Numbered from the stretch's first letter, positions 17,439 to 26,488 are shown. The stretch is 43,412 bases of DNA from Prevotellaceae bacterium UBA1743 (GCA_002314945.1 DCHV01000031.1:1-43412), one strand, 5' to 3'. Numbers and translations: made by a program. Notes: generated by a model not told the origin, from the letters alone.

Positions 17439-18611
17439 CTATTCTTCTATCCAATCCATCCACTTTGAATCGTTTTGATTGGCTTCGTACATAGTTTCTA
17501 TGAACTGCATGCCACGCACGCCATCATATACATTGGGGAAGTCCAGACATTCGGGTGAAGGTTCTTCGCCATTTGCACGTGCACGTACTGTCTTGGCAAA
17601 ATTACGATAGATATTGGCAAATGCCTCGATGTAGCCTTCGGGATGTCCTCCAGGGGTACGCAGGTTCCAATGAGCCAAACTTGACAGATTGCCAAAGCCA
17701 GTACCCATACGTATCAGTTCGGTAGGACGATCCAGCCACTTGGCATAAAGCGTATTGGGTTCCTGTTGTTGCCAATCCAAACCACCCTTCTCGCCATAGA
17801 CACGGATGCGCAAGCCATTCTCCTCGCTTACGGCTATCTGAGTTGCTGAAAGGATGGCTGTCACTCCCTGTTCCAAGTGCAGGAAAGCGGCTACATCATC
17901 GTCGATTGGACGTCCTTCGACAAAGGTATGTAGTTCGCTGCACAATTCTTTCACCTTCAGTCCAGTCACATATTCACACAAGTGCCATGCGTGAGTAGCA
18001 ATATCGCCCAGACAACCTCCCTTACCGCTCGTCTTAGGATCTGTACGCCATCCAGCATTGTTGCCGCCCTGTAGCTCGATACGCTGAGCCAACCATCCCT
18101 GGGTGTATTCGACATATACACGACGTAATTTGCCCAATTCTCCATTGGCGATACGTTTCTTCATCTCTTTCACGGCGGGGTAGCCAGAATAGGTGTGTGT
18201 CAGTGCCAATACCAACCCTGCCTCCTCCACCTTCTTCTGCAATTGTAATGCTTGTTCAAGAGAGAAAGTCATAGGTTTATCTACCACTACATGAAAGCCA
18301 TAATCCAATGCCATGGCAGCCTGCTCGTAGTGGAAATTATTGGGAGTGACAATAGCCACAAAATCCATTCGTTCATCAATGGGAAGTTCAGACTCCCTTT
18401 GTATCATTTCCTGATAGGTAGGATAGATGCGTGATTCAGGCAAGAACCATTTCTTTCCAGTTTCAAGCGAAGTCTCATACGTACGGCTGAAGCATCCGCA
18501 TACCAATTCGATGTCATTCTCCATCAGGGCAGCCATCAAGTGAACAGGGCCGATGAAAGCATTACCTCCACCGCCGATCATACCCATTCTCAGTTTTCTG
18601 TGTTTCATCAT
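17439..18611 (-). CDS. Gfo/Idh/MocA-family oxidoreductase in rhamnose operon
   Basis: A cytoplasmic NAD(P)-dependent sugar oxidoreductase candidate of 390 residues. The N-terminal Rossmann fold begins RMGMIGGGGNAFIGPVHL (residues 8-25), continues with VAIVTPNNFHYEQA and has the family Lys in VDKPMTF. The C-terminal domain includes GGCLGDIATHAWHLCEYVTG, with the His typical of the active site. No signal peptide is present. Two adjacent ATG codons (18611 and 18608) are possible starts. It lies 44 nt after the ThuA-like gene and 1 nt before the methyltransferase gene. The operon context suggests a substrate linked to rhamnose or to another pectic sugar, but the family covers many sugars and the specific reaction is unknown. 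Confidence 0.85.
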   Translation of the reverse strand: MMKHRKLRMGMIGGGGNAFIGPVHLMAALMENDIELVCGCFSRTYETSLETGKKWFLPESRIYPTYQEMIQRESELPIDERMDFVAIVTPNNFHYEQAAMALDYGFHVVVDKPMTFSLEQALQLQKKVEEAGLVLALTHTYSGYPAVKEMKKRIANGELGKLRRVYVEYTQGWLAQRIELQGGNNAGWRTDPKTSGKGGCLGDIATHAWHLCEYVTGLKVKELCSELHTFVEGRPIDDDVAAFLHLEQGVTAILSATQIAVSEENGLRIRVYGEKGGLDWQQQEPNTLYAKWLDRPTELIRMGTGFGNLSSLAHWNLRTPGGHPEGYIEAFANIYRNFAKTVRARANGEEPSPECLDFPNVYDGVRGMQFIETMYEANQNDSKWMDWIEE

Positions 18612-18655
18612 TTTCGCTAAAAAGTTTATGTGATAAAATTATTACGCATCTATTA

Positions 18656-19426
18656 TCAATAGACAGGTTTCACCAGATTCTCTGTAGTTTCGTATTTGCT
18701 CATTACAGCCCAGCAGATGCCACGCTTCATTATTTCCAACGCCTCAGGTACTTCGAAATCCTTCTCATTATGGCACAACGAGGAATAGAATACACGACCC
18801 TTGCCATAGATTTTCTTCCATACGACAGGTATCACACAACCGTCTATCCAGGCATTAGCATTGCCGTTGTAGCGTGTAGTAGCCAGCACCTTTACATTTG
18901 GATCCACCTGCATGTAGTACTGTTCGGTGTTCATCTTGAAATTCTTCAAGCCCTTCGTCACAGGATCTTTCTTGTCTGTAATCTTCACTTCATACTCTAC
19001 TATACCACCAGGATGAGCCACCCATTGTCCGCCTACCATAAACTGATACTCGGTATTATTGCGGAATGAGTCTCCCAAGCCGCCATGCCATCCAGCCACG
19101 CCAGCGCCATTACGTACAGCCTCCAGCAATCCATTCTCCTGTTCGCCCGTAATAGAACCCATTGTCCATGTTTGGATAATCAGATCCGCCTTAGACATCA
19201 CCTCTTTGTTCGTGTAGATATCCAGAGATTCCGAGTCAATCACCTTGGCACCTTGTGACCTTAGCCAAGCGGCCAACAAGTCATGAGTGGGCACAGGAGC
19301 ATGACCATCCCAACCGCCATATACAAACACGATTTGTTTCCCTTTGAGGGGAGACTCCGTTGTGGCCGTCTTGCACGAAACATGCATAGCGACAAAAGCC
19401 AACATAAAGAATACCAATTTTCTCAT
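18656..19426 (-). CDS. ThuA-like domain lipoprotein
   Basis: The protein belongs to the ThuA family, a glutamine-amidotransferase-like fold named from trehalose-utilisation genes; its biochemistry is poorly known. The 256-residue sequence has a signal ending HVSC (Cys18), then IVFVYGGWDGHAPVPTHDLL (32-51), which carries the family GHxP-type motif. AGVAGWHGGLGDSF is the characteristic GWHGG segment, and RVFYSSLCHNEKDF is a late conserved block. Related proteins often sit with Gfo/Idh/MocA oxidoreductases in Bacteroidetes carbohydrate loci, and one follows here after 44 nt. It may process or bind an oxidised sugar in the envelope, but that is inference. It is separated from rhaD by 45 nt, so it should be co-transcribed with the rhamnose genes. 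Confidence 0.82.
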   Translation of the reverse strand: MRKLVFFMLAFVAMHVSCKTATTESPLKGKQIVFVYGGWDGHAPVPTHDLLAAWLRSQGAKVIDSESLDIYTNKEVMSKADLIIQTWTMGSITGEQENGLLEAVRNGAGVAGWHGGLGDSFRNNTEYQFMVGGQWVAHPGGIVEYEVKITDKKDPVTKGLKNFKMNTEQYYMQVDPNVKVLATTRYNGNANAWIDGCVIPVVWKKIYGKGRVFYSSLCHNEKDFEVPEALEIMKRGICWAVMSKYETTENLVKPVY

Positions 19427-19471
19427 TTTTCTTGTGATTTTTGTATCTCTTATTCTATTTCATTCACCCTA

Positions 19472-20293
19472 TCAGCAGGGACGCTTGGTGGGGAGTTTGA
19501 AGGTATCTTTGATTTCCTGCATCTCAGCCTCGGTCATACCATCAGGCTCAGATCCCATGTTGCGTGCACACATATAGATATTGGCAGCCTTGCAGAGTAC
19601 ATCAGTCTGATCAAAAGCATCCATGATGTCGAGACCTACTGCTACGGTACCGTGTTTCTCCCACAATACTACGTCGTGTGTCTTCATCTGCTCAAGTGTT
19701 TCATCTGCCAAGAGAAGACTTCCAGGAATAGCATAGGGAACAATACCGATACCTAAGGGAGCAAAGGCGAGTGTCTCGGGTATCATAGACCAGAGTACAC
19801 GTGTCATCTCGTCACCCTTGAGGAAACGCTGAATGTGCGACATAGCCACCAACTCGATAGGATGAGTGTGCAAAGTAGCTTTGTACTGACTTCCTGTTTC
19901 GAGCAGATAATTCTGTAGAGCCAAGTGTGAAGGAATCTCGCTGGTAGGAAGAACGGGCTCGTCTGCGATAATCTCGTAGGAAGCACAATCATCGCAGATA
20001 CGGATGATAGAGCCATTCTGCATAGGCCAGCGCGCTAAGTCACGCATACGTTTACCTGTACCTTTGGCATAGAAATAGGTTCCCTTCAAATAGGGGAGCA
20101 CCTTGCCTATCTGTTTAACGGGAGCAATGGCTGGCATTGCCTTGATCTCGTCATCTACAAATTCTGTTACATTGACGGTAATATTACCACCATTACGCTC
20201 TGCCCAACCCTTCTGCCACAGATAGCCAGTAACTTCGGCTACCTGATCTATTACAGCCTTGAGGCCGGGACGATTCTCTAAAATACTTTTCAT
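19472..20293 (-). CDS. rhaD: Rhamnulose-1-phosphate aldolase
   Basis: RhaD cleaves L-rhamnulose 1-phosphate to dihydroxyacetone phosphate and L-lactaldehyde, the last specific step of rhamnose catabolism. The class II aldolase zinc ligands are visible: Glu119 (SEIPSH), His142 and His144 (LHTHP) and His214 (WEKHG), matching the positions of E. coli RhaD almost exactly. The 273-residue length is normal. The phosphate-binding region NGGNITV (34-40) is also present. The gene lies 28 nt after rhaT and 45 nt before the ThuA gene. In Bacteroides thetaiotaomicron the equivalent gene has been called rhaA, so symbols differ between organisms. Confidence 0.95.
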   Translation of the reverse strand: MKSILENRPGLKAVIDQVAEVTGYLWQKGWAERNGGNITVNVTEFVDDEIKAMPAIAPVKQIGKVLPYLKGTYFYAKGTGKRMRDLARWPMQNGSIIRICDDCASYEIIADEPVLPTSEIPSHLALQNYLLETGSQYKATLHTHPIELVAMSHIQRFLKGDEMTRVLWSMIPETLAFAPLGIGIVPYAIPGSLLLADETLEQMKTHDVVLWEKHGTVAVGLDIMDAFDQTDVLCKAANIYMCARNMGSEPDGMTEAEMQEIKDTFKLPTKRPC

Positions 20294-20321
20294 ATATCTT
20301 TTCTTTACTTTCTAAATACGA

Positions 20322-21353
20322 TTATATCAACTGAGGTAAGAAACTGCTGATGATGAGGATAACCAAACCAAGCATGAGTACAGCAATCGTCTTTCCAGAG
20401 CAACCTTTCCATTCCTTGAGGATGATACCCCACACGTTGCTGAATGTGACATTGAGCGCCATGAGGATGCAGAACGAGAAGGTTAGCATGGCTGGTGAAT
20501 CCTGCAAGAAACCTTGTCCGAGGGATAATCCGAAGAACTGACTATACCAGAGAGCACCTGCCAAGAGACAGAAGAATAGGTTGTTGCACCATACTGAGCC
20601 TTTGCGGTAGTCGCTCCACGTATGATTACGGCTATTCTGATAGAAGCAGTAGATAGCATTGGTACAGAAACCGCCTAAAGTAACCAGGAAAGTGGCAGGA
20701 AGGCCACGATACATAGCATCTGTCTCGGGGAATGTCAGGTTGGCACCAAAGGTAAGACCTACATTGAAACAACCACTCATGAAACCTGCCAGCAAGGCAA
20801 TAGCCAATCCCTTGGGGAAATTGAAATCCTTGACAGCTTGCTTCTTCTCCTCCTCGCTAAGCGAATTGGCTTTCATGGAACCAGCTACACCTATGACAGC
20901 AATACCCACCAAAGTAACCACCACACCTAAAATCACCGAGAAGGTGAGTTTGGAGAGAGGATCCTGCTCAGGAAAGAACACGTTGAGGAATACAGGGCCT
21001 AATATGGTTCCTAATCCAGCACAAGTACCCAACGCGATACTCTGCCCCAACGCCACGCCAAGGTAGCGCATAGAGAGGCCGAAAGTAAGGCCTCCCACGC
21101 CCCAGAGAACGCCGAAGAGGATGGTCATCCACACGTTGAAGGAATTGGCGGCTGTAAACAGTTCGCAGAGGCAATGTCCTTCTGGTACAGCAAGCAGAGC
21201 TCCGAGGAAGGGCAAGACAAGCCAAGCGAAGACGCCTTGCACGATCCAATAGGATTCCCACGACCACTCCTTTATCTTGTTGATGGGCACATAACTACTC
21301 GATTGGCAGAACGCGCCAATGGCGATGATTATCAGACCTATGATGATTTCCAT
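20322..21353 (-). CDS. rhaT: L-rhamnose/H+ symporter RhaT
   Basis: RhaT imports L-rhamnose across the inner membrane with a proton. The 343-residue protein is almost entirely hydrophobic, with about ten membrane segments, which is the usual topology of this drug/metabolite-transporter-related family. Family features visible here include an N terminus with IIIAIGAFCQSSSYVPINK and the segment GGLTFGLSMRYLGVALGQS around residues 87-105. It sits between rhaA (36 nt upstream) and rhaD (28 nt downstream), which supports rhamnose as substrate. In Bacteroides the corresponding gene has been called rhaP. No unusual residues were noticed. Confidence 0.95.
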   Translation of the reverse strand: MEIIIGLIIIAIGAFCQSSSYVPINKIKEWSWESYWIVQGVFAWLVLPFLGALLAVPEGHCLCELFTAANSFNVWMTILFGVLWGVGGLTFGLSMRYLGVALGQSIALGTCAGLGTILGPVFLNVFFPEQDPLSKLTFSVILGVVVTLVGIAVIGVAGSMKANSLSEEEKKQAVKDFNFPKGLAIALLAGFMSGCFNVGLTFGANLTFPETDAMYRGLPATFLVTLGGFCTNAIYCFYQNSRNHTWSDYRKGSVWCNNLFFCLLAGALWYSQFFGLSLGQGFLQDSPAMLTFSFCILMALNVTFSNVWGIILKEWKGCSGKTIAVLMLGLVILIISSFLPQLI

Positions 21354-21389
21354 GACCGATTTTCTTTACCTAAGTTGAAAATAAGATTA

Positions 21390-22643
21390 TTATCGCTTGC
21401 TTGTAACTGTTGCCTCGTAGGCATCTATTTCCTTCATGTAATCCTGTCCTACAGGCACATCGTTGCGCAGGCAGAACTCGTCATATACAGCCTGCCAAGG
21501 CATTGCTTTCTGTTCCTCCAGGAGGCCGAGCACCTTGTAGCCTTGACCTGCAATTTCCAGACGAGAGATTTCCTCCTTAGGCTCAAGCAAGGCACGAAGC
21601 ATACACTTCTGAGCGCTACGCGAGCCAATCACATAGGCACCAATACGATTGATACTTCCGTCGAAGAAGTCAAGACCATAGTGAACGCGATCCAGTGCAT
21701 CTGCACGTACGATTTCTGAGAAGAGTTCCTGTGTAGGATCATCCATGATAGTAACGTGGTCGCTATCCCAACGTACAGGACGGCTTACGTGAAGCATCAG
21801 TTCAGGTACAAACTGCAGCACAGCACTTACCTTGTCGGCAGGACTCTCCGTGGGATGATAGTGACCTGTGTCGATGGTCAGTATCTTGCCATTCTGAGCA
21901 GCGTATGCTGTATAGAAATCGTGGCTGCCTACTGTAAAGCTCTCCAATCCGATACCGAATACCTTACCCTCGATACAATCCTTCATCATAGGTTGTTTCT
22001 TGGCAAAGATTTCATCTAGAGATTCTTTCAGGAAGCGACGATACATAGCATGATTCACACTCTGATCCTTGCATCCGTCGTGTACCCACAGATTCATGAT
22101 ACAGGGGTCACCCTGAGCCTCACCCATAGCATTAGCTATATCGCGGCAACGCTTTGTGTGCTCAATCCAGAAGTCACGTATGCCCTTGTCAGGATTGGAG
22201 AGGGAGAGATTTCCGCTCTTGGGATGAGAGAAACTGCTGGAATTGAAGTCCAACATCGTGTTATTCTCCTTTGCCCAATCAATCCACGACTGGAAATACT
22301 CTATCGTCACCTCGTCACGATCCACCACTTTGCCTTGGAAATCGCCGTAGAGTTCATGGAGGTTCAGACGATGATTACCAGGAATCAGGCTTTTTGCCTT
22401 CAGCACGTCAGCACGTAGTTCATCGATATTGCGAGCTTTTCCAGGATAATTACCGGTAGATTGAATACCACCGCTCATATCACCAGCCTGCACCTCGAAA
22501 CCTGCCACATCATCAGCCTGCCAGCAATGGAGGCTCAGATGGAAGTTCTGCAACTGATTGATTACTTTCTCGGTGTCTATTCCGATTTCGGCATAGCGTT
22601 CTTTCGCTAATTCGTATGCCTTGTTGATGTTTTCTGCTTTCAT
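21390..22643 (-). CDS. rhaA: L-rhamnose isomerase
   Basis: The enzyme converts L-rhamnose to L-rhamnulose using two divalent metal ions. The 417-residue protein matches the usual length (about 419). Characteristic blocks are LQNFHLSLHCWQADDVAGF (31-49), FSHPKSGNLSLSNPD in the middle, LWVHDGCKD with the metal-site region, and TIDTGHYHPTESPADKVSA near the second metal site. The gene lies 25 nt after rhaB and 36 nt before rhaT. In Bacteroides it is often called rhaI. Context and sequence agree, so the function is secure. Confidence 0.97.
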   Translation of the reverse strand: MKAENINKAYELAKERYAEIGIDTEKVINQLQNFHLSLHCWQADDVAGFEVQAGDMSGGIQSTGNYPGKARNIDELRADVLKAKSLIPGNHRLNLHELYGDFQGKVVDRDEVTIEYFQSWIDWAKENNTMLDFNSSSFSHPKSGNLSLSNPDKGIRDFWIEHTKRCRDIANAMGEAQGDPCIMNLWVHDGCKDQSVNHAMYRRFLKESLDEIFAKKQPMMKDCIEGKVFGIGLESFTVGSHDFYTAYAAQNGKILTIDTGHYHPTESPADKVSAVLQFVPELMLHVSRPVRWDSDHVTIMDDPTQELFSEIVRADALDRVHYGLDFFDGSINRIGAYVIGSRSAQKCMLRALLEPKEEISRLEIAGQGYKVLGLLEEQKAMPWQAVYDEFCLRNDVPVGQDYMKEIDAYEATVTSKR

Positions 22644-22668
22644 TTATTTTTGACTATTTAGATTGTTT

Positions 22669-24147
22669 TCATTCCGTTATTTTAGTAGCTTCCAGATATT
22701 TGGCATAGGCATCATCCCATGCCTTCATATCCTGTGGCTCGTAGGCACATAGGTCAATACTGTCGGCTATGATACTGCGCATCTGATAGATGTCATCCAC
22801 CAATCCTGCAGCCTTAGCCTGCAACATGATATTGCCGATGGCAGTTCCCTCGATAGGGCCTGTCACAACGGGCATATTCAGTGCGTTAGCTGCCATCTGC
22901 ATGAGATATACGTTGCGCGAACCACCTCCGATTACATGAAGTTTCTCAATAGAGAAGGGAGCCAGTTCTCTGAGATAACCTACTACTTGACGGTAGCGCA
23001 TAGCCAAACTCTCGAAGATACAACGTGCCATCTGCTTGTAATCCTCGGGGACAGGTTGTCCTGTCTCGCGGCAATAGCCTTGGATGGCCTCTACCATACT
23101 TGATGGGTTGGTGAAACGAGGATCATCAGGGTGGATAAAACTACGGAAAGGTTCGACCGTCATCGAATCCTTGTTAATCTGGTTCACATCAGCTGGTGCG
23201 TCCTTCCATTCCTTGCGACAGCTTTCCAGCAACCACATTCCGCAGATATTCTTCAGGAAGCGAGTCGTGCCCTCGATACCTCCCTCGTTGGTGAAGTTGT
23301 ATTCAAAGCTCTGCTTGTTGATGATAGCATCTCGTGTCTCAATTCCCAGGAGGCTCCATGTACCACAACTGAGGTAGGCAAAGCGCTCGTTCTGAGCAGG
23401 AACAGCAGCTACTGCAGCACCTGTATCATGACCTGCTACAGCTACCACAGGTACAGCACCAAGGCCTGTCATCTTCTGTATCTCGGGAGTGAGAACGCCC
23501 ACCTTGTCGCTGGGGTTTACATAGCGTCCGAACTGGCTTTCTTTCAGACCAATGACCTCTATCAGTTCGGGATCGATTTTCTTGGTGCGAGGATCCAGCA
23601 TCTGACTTGTACTGAGAATGGTGTATTCGCATACAGCTTCACCCGTAAGCATATACATCAAGGCATCAGGCATGAAGAGAATCTTGTCTGCTGCCTCCAG
23701 GGCCGAGTCCTGATTACGACGAAGGGTAGCCAGTTGGAAGAGCGAGTTGAAGTTCATGAACTGGATTCCCGTCTTCTCATATACCTTCTCCTTGGGTACC
23801 AATTTGAAATAAGCATCCATAGCACCCTCGGTATGCGGATCGCGATAGCAATAGGGATTGCGCAGGACATTTCCGTCCTTACCTATCATCACAATATCTA
23901 CACCCCAGGTATCAATACCGATACTTGTCAGTTCTATCTTTTCGTCGGCTACTACGCGAAGACCGCGGATAATCTCGTTGTATAGGGCAAATATATCCCA
24001 GTAGAAATGTCCCCCCGTCTGAATAATCTGGTTGGGGAAACGTGTCAGTTCACGCTGACAAAGTTTGCCATCCTCGATAGAGCCCAAAATGGTCCGGCCG
24101 CTTGTTGCGCCCAAATCTACGGCCAAAAAATACGTTGTTTTGCTCAT
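22669..24147 (-). CDS. rhaB: Rhamnulokinase (FGGY family)
   Basis: RhaB phosphorylates L-rhamnulose with ATP to L-rhamnulose 1-phosphate. The 492-residue protein has the FGGY-kinase opening FLAVDLGATSGRTILG (7-22) with the nucleotide-phosphate loop. It also has IDTWGVDIVMI, the catalytic-region block VAVAGHDTGAAVAAVPA and the adenosine-binding block LHVIGGGSRNVYLMQMAA. It is the first gene of a seven-gene operon running leftward to 16631. A -7 box without a good -33 lies upstream, which would suit control by an activator. No AraC-type RhaR gene is in this window, so the regulator must be encoded elsewhere. Confidence 0.96.
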   Translation of the reverse strand: MSKTTYFLAVDLGATSGRTILGSIEDGKLCQRELTRFPNQIIQTGGHFYWDIFALYNEIIRGLRVVADEKIELTSIGIDTWGVDIVMIGKDGNVLRNPYCYRDPHTEGAMDAYFKLVPKEKVYEKTGIQFMNFNSLFQLATLRRNQDSALEAADKILFMPDALMYMLTGEAVCEYTILSTSQMLDPRTKKIDPELIEVIGLKESQFGRYVNPSDKVGVLTPEIQKMTGLGAVPVVAVAGHDTGAAVAAVPAQNERFAYLSCGTWSLLGIETRDAIINKQSFEYNFTNEGGIEGTTRFLKNICGMWLLESCRKEWKDAPADVNQINKDSMTVEPFRSFIHPDDPRFTNPSSMVEAIQGYCRETGQPVPEDYKQMARCIFESLAMRYRQVVGYLRELAPFSIEKLHVIGGGSRNVYLMQMAANALNMPVVTGPIEGTAIGNIMLQAKAAGLVDDIYQMRSIIADSIDLCAYEPQDMKAWDDAYAKYLEATKITE

Positions 24148-24167
24148 AAAATTTACAAATTACACGA

Positions 24168-24175
24168 CAAAGTTA
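24168..24175 (-). promoter_or_regulatory. -7 box of the rha operon promoter
   Basis: On the minus strand TAACTTTG (24175-24168) matches TAnnTTTG and lies about 20 nt before the rhaB start codon. No TTTG or TTG is found 19-21 nt further upstream. A weak -33 element is common at activator-dependent promoters, so dependence on a RhaR-like activator is inferred. Confidence 0.5.
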
Positions 24176-24250
24176 CAGAAAAGAAAACAAAAATCATATA
24201 CTCCGACGTACATTTTTTGCGACATCTGTGTATTATCTGCTTTTTTTCGC

Positions 24251-24258
24251 TAATTTTG
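24251..24258 (+). promoter_or_regulatory. -7 box upstream of the HD-domain gene
   Basis: TAATTTTG at 24251-24258 matches TAnnTTTG and lies 30 nt before the ATG at 24289. The -33 region holds only a weak TGTG at 24227-24230. It is divergent from the rha promoter in the same 141-bp gap. Confidence 0.5.
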
Positions 24259-24288
24259 CGTACTGAGACAACTTAACACACTACGCAA

Positions 24289-25140
24289 ATGAAAGAATAT
24301 ATCGTTATCGGACGCGCAAATGGCACCACACGCAATGGTTCGCCCTACGCTATGCTCAAAGTGGCCGACGAAAGTGAGATCCTCAACATCTCGGTATGGG
24401 ATGTACCTGTCACAGGGGAACCCGTTATCGGACAATTGGTTTCGTTCTTTACCCTGAAAGAAAACCAGGGAAAAAAATCATGCAACATGGCAGATATGAA
24501 GGTAGGTGAAATGCCTTCCCCCGATCATCCCTTTTACGCCCTTCTGCCTCGTCCTATCCCTCAGCACGAGTGGGACAAGACGATAAGTACCTTGTTGGGA
24601 TTCTGTACCGACGAGAAACTGAAATCCATCATACGCGAGTTTGCCGACAAATTGTACGCTCCATACTGCAAATATCCTGCTGCCACCAGTATGCATCATG
24701 CCTATCCTGGAGGTTTGGCCAACCATACCCACCAGATGCTATTCATGCTACAGGGCCTCTACCCCTGCCTGCCCTACCCTATCCGTATCGAGCGTTGCAT
24801 CTTGGCTATCCTTTTCCACGACTACGGAAAGGTATATGAATACACCACCCAGGGCGATCTGCAACCCGATATGTATTTACTCGGGCATATCTACTTGGGA
24901 GCTCACAAGTTACACAACGTATTACAGCAATATGGGGTGGAAGAAAGCGAAATCAAGCGCATCATCCATTGTATCCTCGCCCACCACGGAGAGAAGGAAT
25001 ACGGAAGTCCTGTCGTACCTTGCATCCAGGAAGCGGCTATCGTGAATTATCTGGACAATATTAGCGCCAAGACCGACGCAATGGAAAATACGGGTGATCT
25101 GGAATACTGCGGGGCAGCAGGTACCCACGTCGTGAAATGA
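24289..25140 (+). CDS. YhaM-like OB-fold/HD-domain exoribonuclease
   Basis: The architecture matches YhaM-type 3'-5' exoribonucleases: an N-terminal OB-fold nucleic-acid-binding region (about 1-75) and a metal-dependent HD domain. HD-domain residues are visible at MHHAYPGGLANHT (His136, His137, His146), FHDYGK (His177, Asp178), LGHIYLGAH (His200, His206), AHHGEKEYGSPV (His232, His233) and NYLDNISAKTDAM (Asp256). The 283-residue length is a little shorter than Bacillus YhaM. The gene stands alone, divergent from rhaB, and ends 6 nt from the convergent queA stop codon. RNA decay is the likely role; nucleotide hydrolysis remains possible for an HD enzyme. Confidence 0.8.
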   Translation: MKEYIVIGRANGTTRNGSPYAMLKVADESEILNISVWDVPVTGEPVIGQLVSFFTLKENQGKKSCNMADMKVGEMPSPDHPFYALLPRPIPQHEWDKTISTLLGFCTDEKLKSIIREFADKLYAPYCKYPAATSMHHAYPGGLANHTHQMLFMLQGLYPCLPYPIRIERCILAILFHDYGKVYEYTTQGDLQPDMYLLGHIYLGAHKLHNVLQQYGVEESEIKRIIHCILAHHGEKEYGSPVVPCIQEAAIVNYLDNISAKTDAMENTGDLEYCGAAGTHVVK

Positions 25141-25146
25141 GGACGG

Positions 25147-26406
25147 CTAAGGTATCAGGAGGGAGCTGTCGCCATAACTGAGAAAGCGGAACTCATGCGC
25201 CATGGCGTAGTCGTAGATGGTACGCCAATTACCCTTCACAAAGGCTGATACGAGTAACAGAAGAGTACTCTGAGGTTGGTGGAAATTAGTTATCATACGA
25301 CTCACGATATGGTATTCATATCCTGGGGCAATGATGATTTGCGTACTACTATGCAGTATCTCCATCTGATGCTTTGCCATGTAGGCCAACAGATATTCCA
25401 TCGAGGTACGACTATCGGGTTTGTCTCCTCTCTCCTCGTAGGGCATCCATTGGGCGATATGCAGTTCCTCGCCGTCCCCCGTATCACGTCCTGCCTCCAT
25501 CAGTTCTCGTGCCAGCAGCCCCATATAATAGAGGGATTCGAGTGTGCGTACCGAGGTAGTACCTACAGCAATGGCCCGTCCTTCGTGAGCAATCAGTTTC
25601 TCTATCGTCCTGCGATTGACGGCAATATGTTCGGTATGCATATCGTGTTCTCCTATAGAGTCACTTTTCACAGGTTTGAACGTACCCGCACCTACATGCA
25701 ACGTCACTTCCTCGCGATCTATATGATGAGCATCCAGGTCAGCAAGGATCTGATCCGTAAAGTGAAGTCCTGCCGTAGGAGCCGCTACCGACCCCTTTAT
25801 CTTGCTATATACTGTCTGATACGTCACTTTGTCACTCTCCTGGGTCTCACGGTTCAGGTAGGGAGGAATGGGCAATTCGCCTACAGCTTCGAGAAGTTCG
25901 GCAAACGTGACCTCTTCTCCTCCTTCTGCATCCATCGTCCTCCATCTGAATTCCACCCGGTGTGAAGTACCATTGACAGGGCCACGCTCGGCAGTCACCT
26001 CCACCGTTTTCCCATTAACCTCTATCGTACGTCTCAGTACACCTTCCTTCCATTTCTTCAGGTTTCCGATCAGGCAATACCACGCACAGCAACCCCGTTG
26101 GATGAAATTCTCCTGATATTCCACCGGAACAGCAGGCTCCAGCAGGAATACCTCGATAAGTGCTCCTACCATCGTGCCCCCCTTGCGGAAATGGAGCCGC
26201 GCCTGGATGACCCGTGTATTATTGAAGACCATGAGAGTTCCCTCGGGCAGATAGGCTGGCAGATGCCGGAACACATCCTCGCTCACCTCGCCCTGCCGAT
26301 ATACCAACAGTTTGCTGCTATCACGCTGAGCCAAGGGAAATTTAGCAATCCGCTCCTCTGGGAGAGGATAGTTGAAATCACGTATCTGTATCTCTTTTGT
26401 ATTCAT
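25147..26406 (-). CDS. queA: S-adenosylmethionine:tRNA ribosyltransferase-isomerase
   Basis: QueA adds the ribosyl part of S-adenosylmethionine to preQ1 at the wobble base of specific tRNAs, giving epoxyqueuosine. Typical segments are DFNYPLPEERIAKFP (10-24), SSKLLVYR, FNNTRVIQARL (61-71), GSVAAPTAGLHFT, VTLHVGAGTFKPVKSD, AVGTTSVRTLES and the C-terminal TNFHQPQSTLLLLVSAF. At 419 residues it is longer than the 356 of E. coli, mostly through extra segments in the first half. It shares a short divergent promoter region with the DUF2027-Smr gene. No preQ1 riboswitch is seen, and the leader would be very short. Confidence 0.95.
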   Translation of the reverse strand: MNTKEIQIRDFNYPLPEERIAKFPLAQRDSSKLLVYRQGEVSEDVFRHLPAYLPEGTLMVFNNTRVIQARLHFRKGGTMVGALIEVFLLEPAVPVEYQENFIQRGCCAWYCLIGNLKKWKEGVLRRTIEVNGKTVEVTAERGPVNGTSHRVEFRWRTMDAEGGEEVTFAELLEAVGELPIPPYLNRETQESDKVTYQTVYSKIKGSVAAPTAGLHFTDQILADLDAHHIDREEVTLHVGAGTFKPVKSDSIGEHDMHTEHIAVNRRTIEKLIAHEGRAIAVGTTSVRTLESLYYMGLLARELMEAGRDTGDGEELHIAQWMPYEERGDKPDSRTSMEYLLAYMAKHQMEILHSSTQIIIAPGYEYHIVSRMITNFHQPQSTLLLLVSAFVKGNWRTIYDYAMAHEFRFLSYGDSSLLIP

Positions 26407-26425
26407 GCTATGCTATTATTTGGGT

Positions 26426-26465
26426 GCAAAAGTACGCATTTTCCACGATAAAGATGTACTTTTGC
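26426..26465. promoter_or_regulatory. Mirror-image divergent -7 boxes between queA and Smr gene
   Basis: GCAAAAGTAC (26426-26435) and GTACTTTTGC (26456-26465) are perfect 10-bp inverted copies 20 nt apart. Read toward queA, the left copy gives TACTTTTG (26434-26427). Read toward the Smr gene, the right copy gives TACTTTTG (26457-26464). Both fit TAnnTTTG, so each promoter overlaps the upstream region of the other. Neither has a clear TTTG -33. Confidence 0.55.
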
Positions 26466-26488
26466 AGAAAATTGAAAGAACAAGGACA

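Noticed and set aside
26407..26426. preQ1 riboswitch before queA
   Set aside because: The promoter -7 box lies only about 20 nt before the start codon, leaving no room for an aptamer, and no aptamer-like stem was seen.
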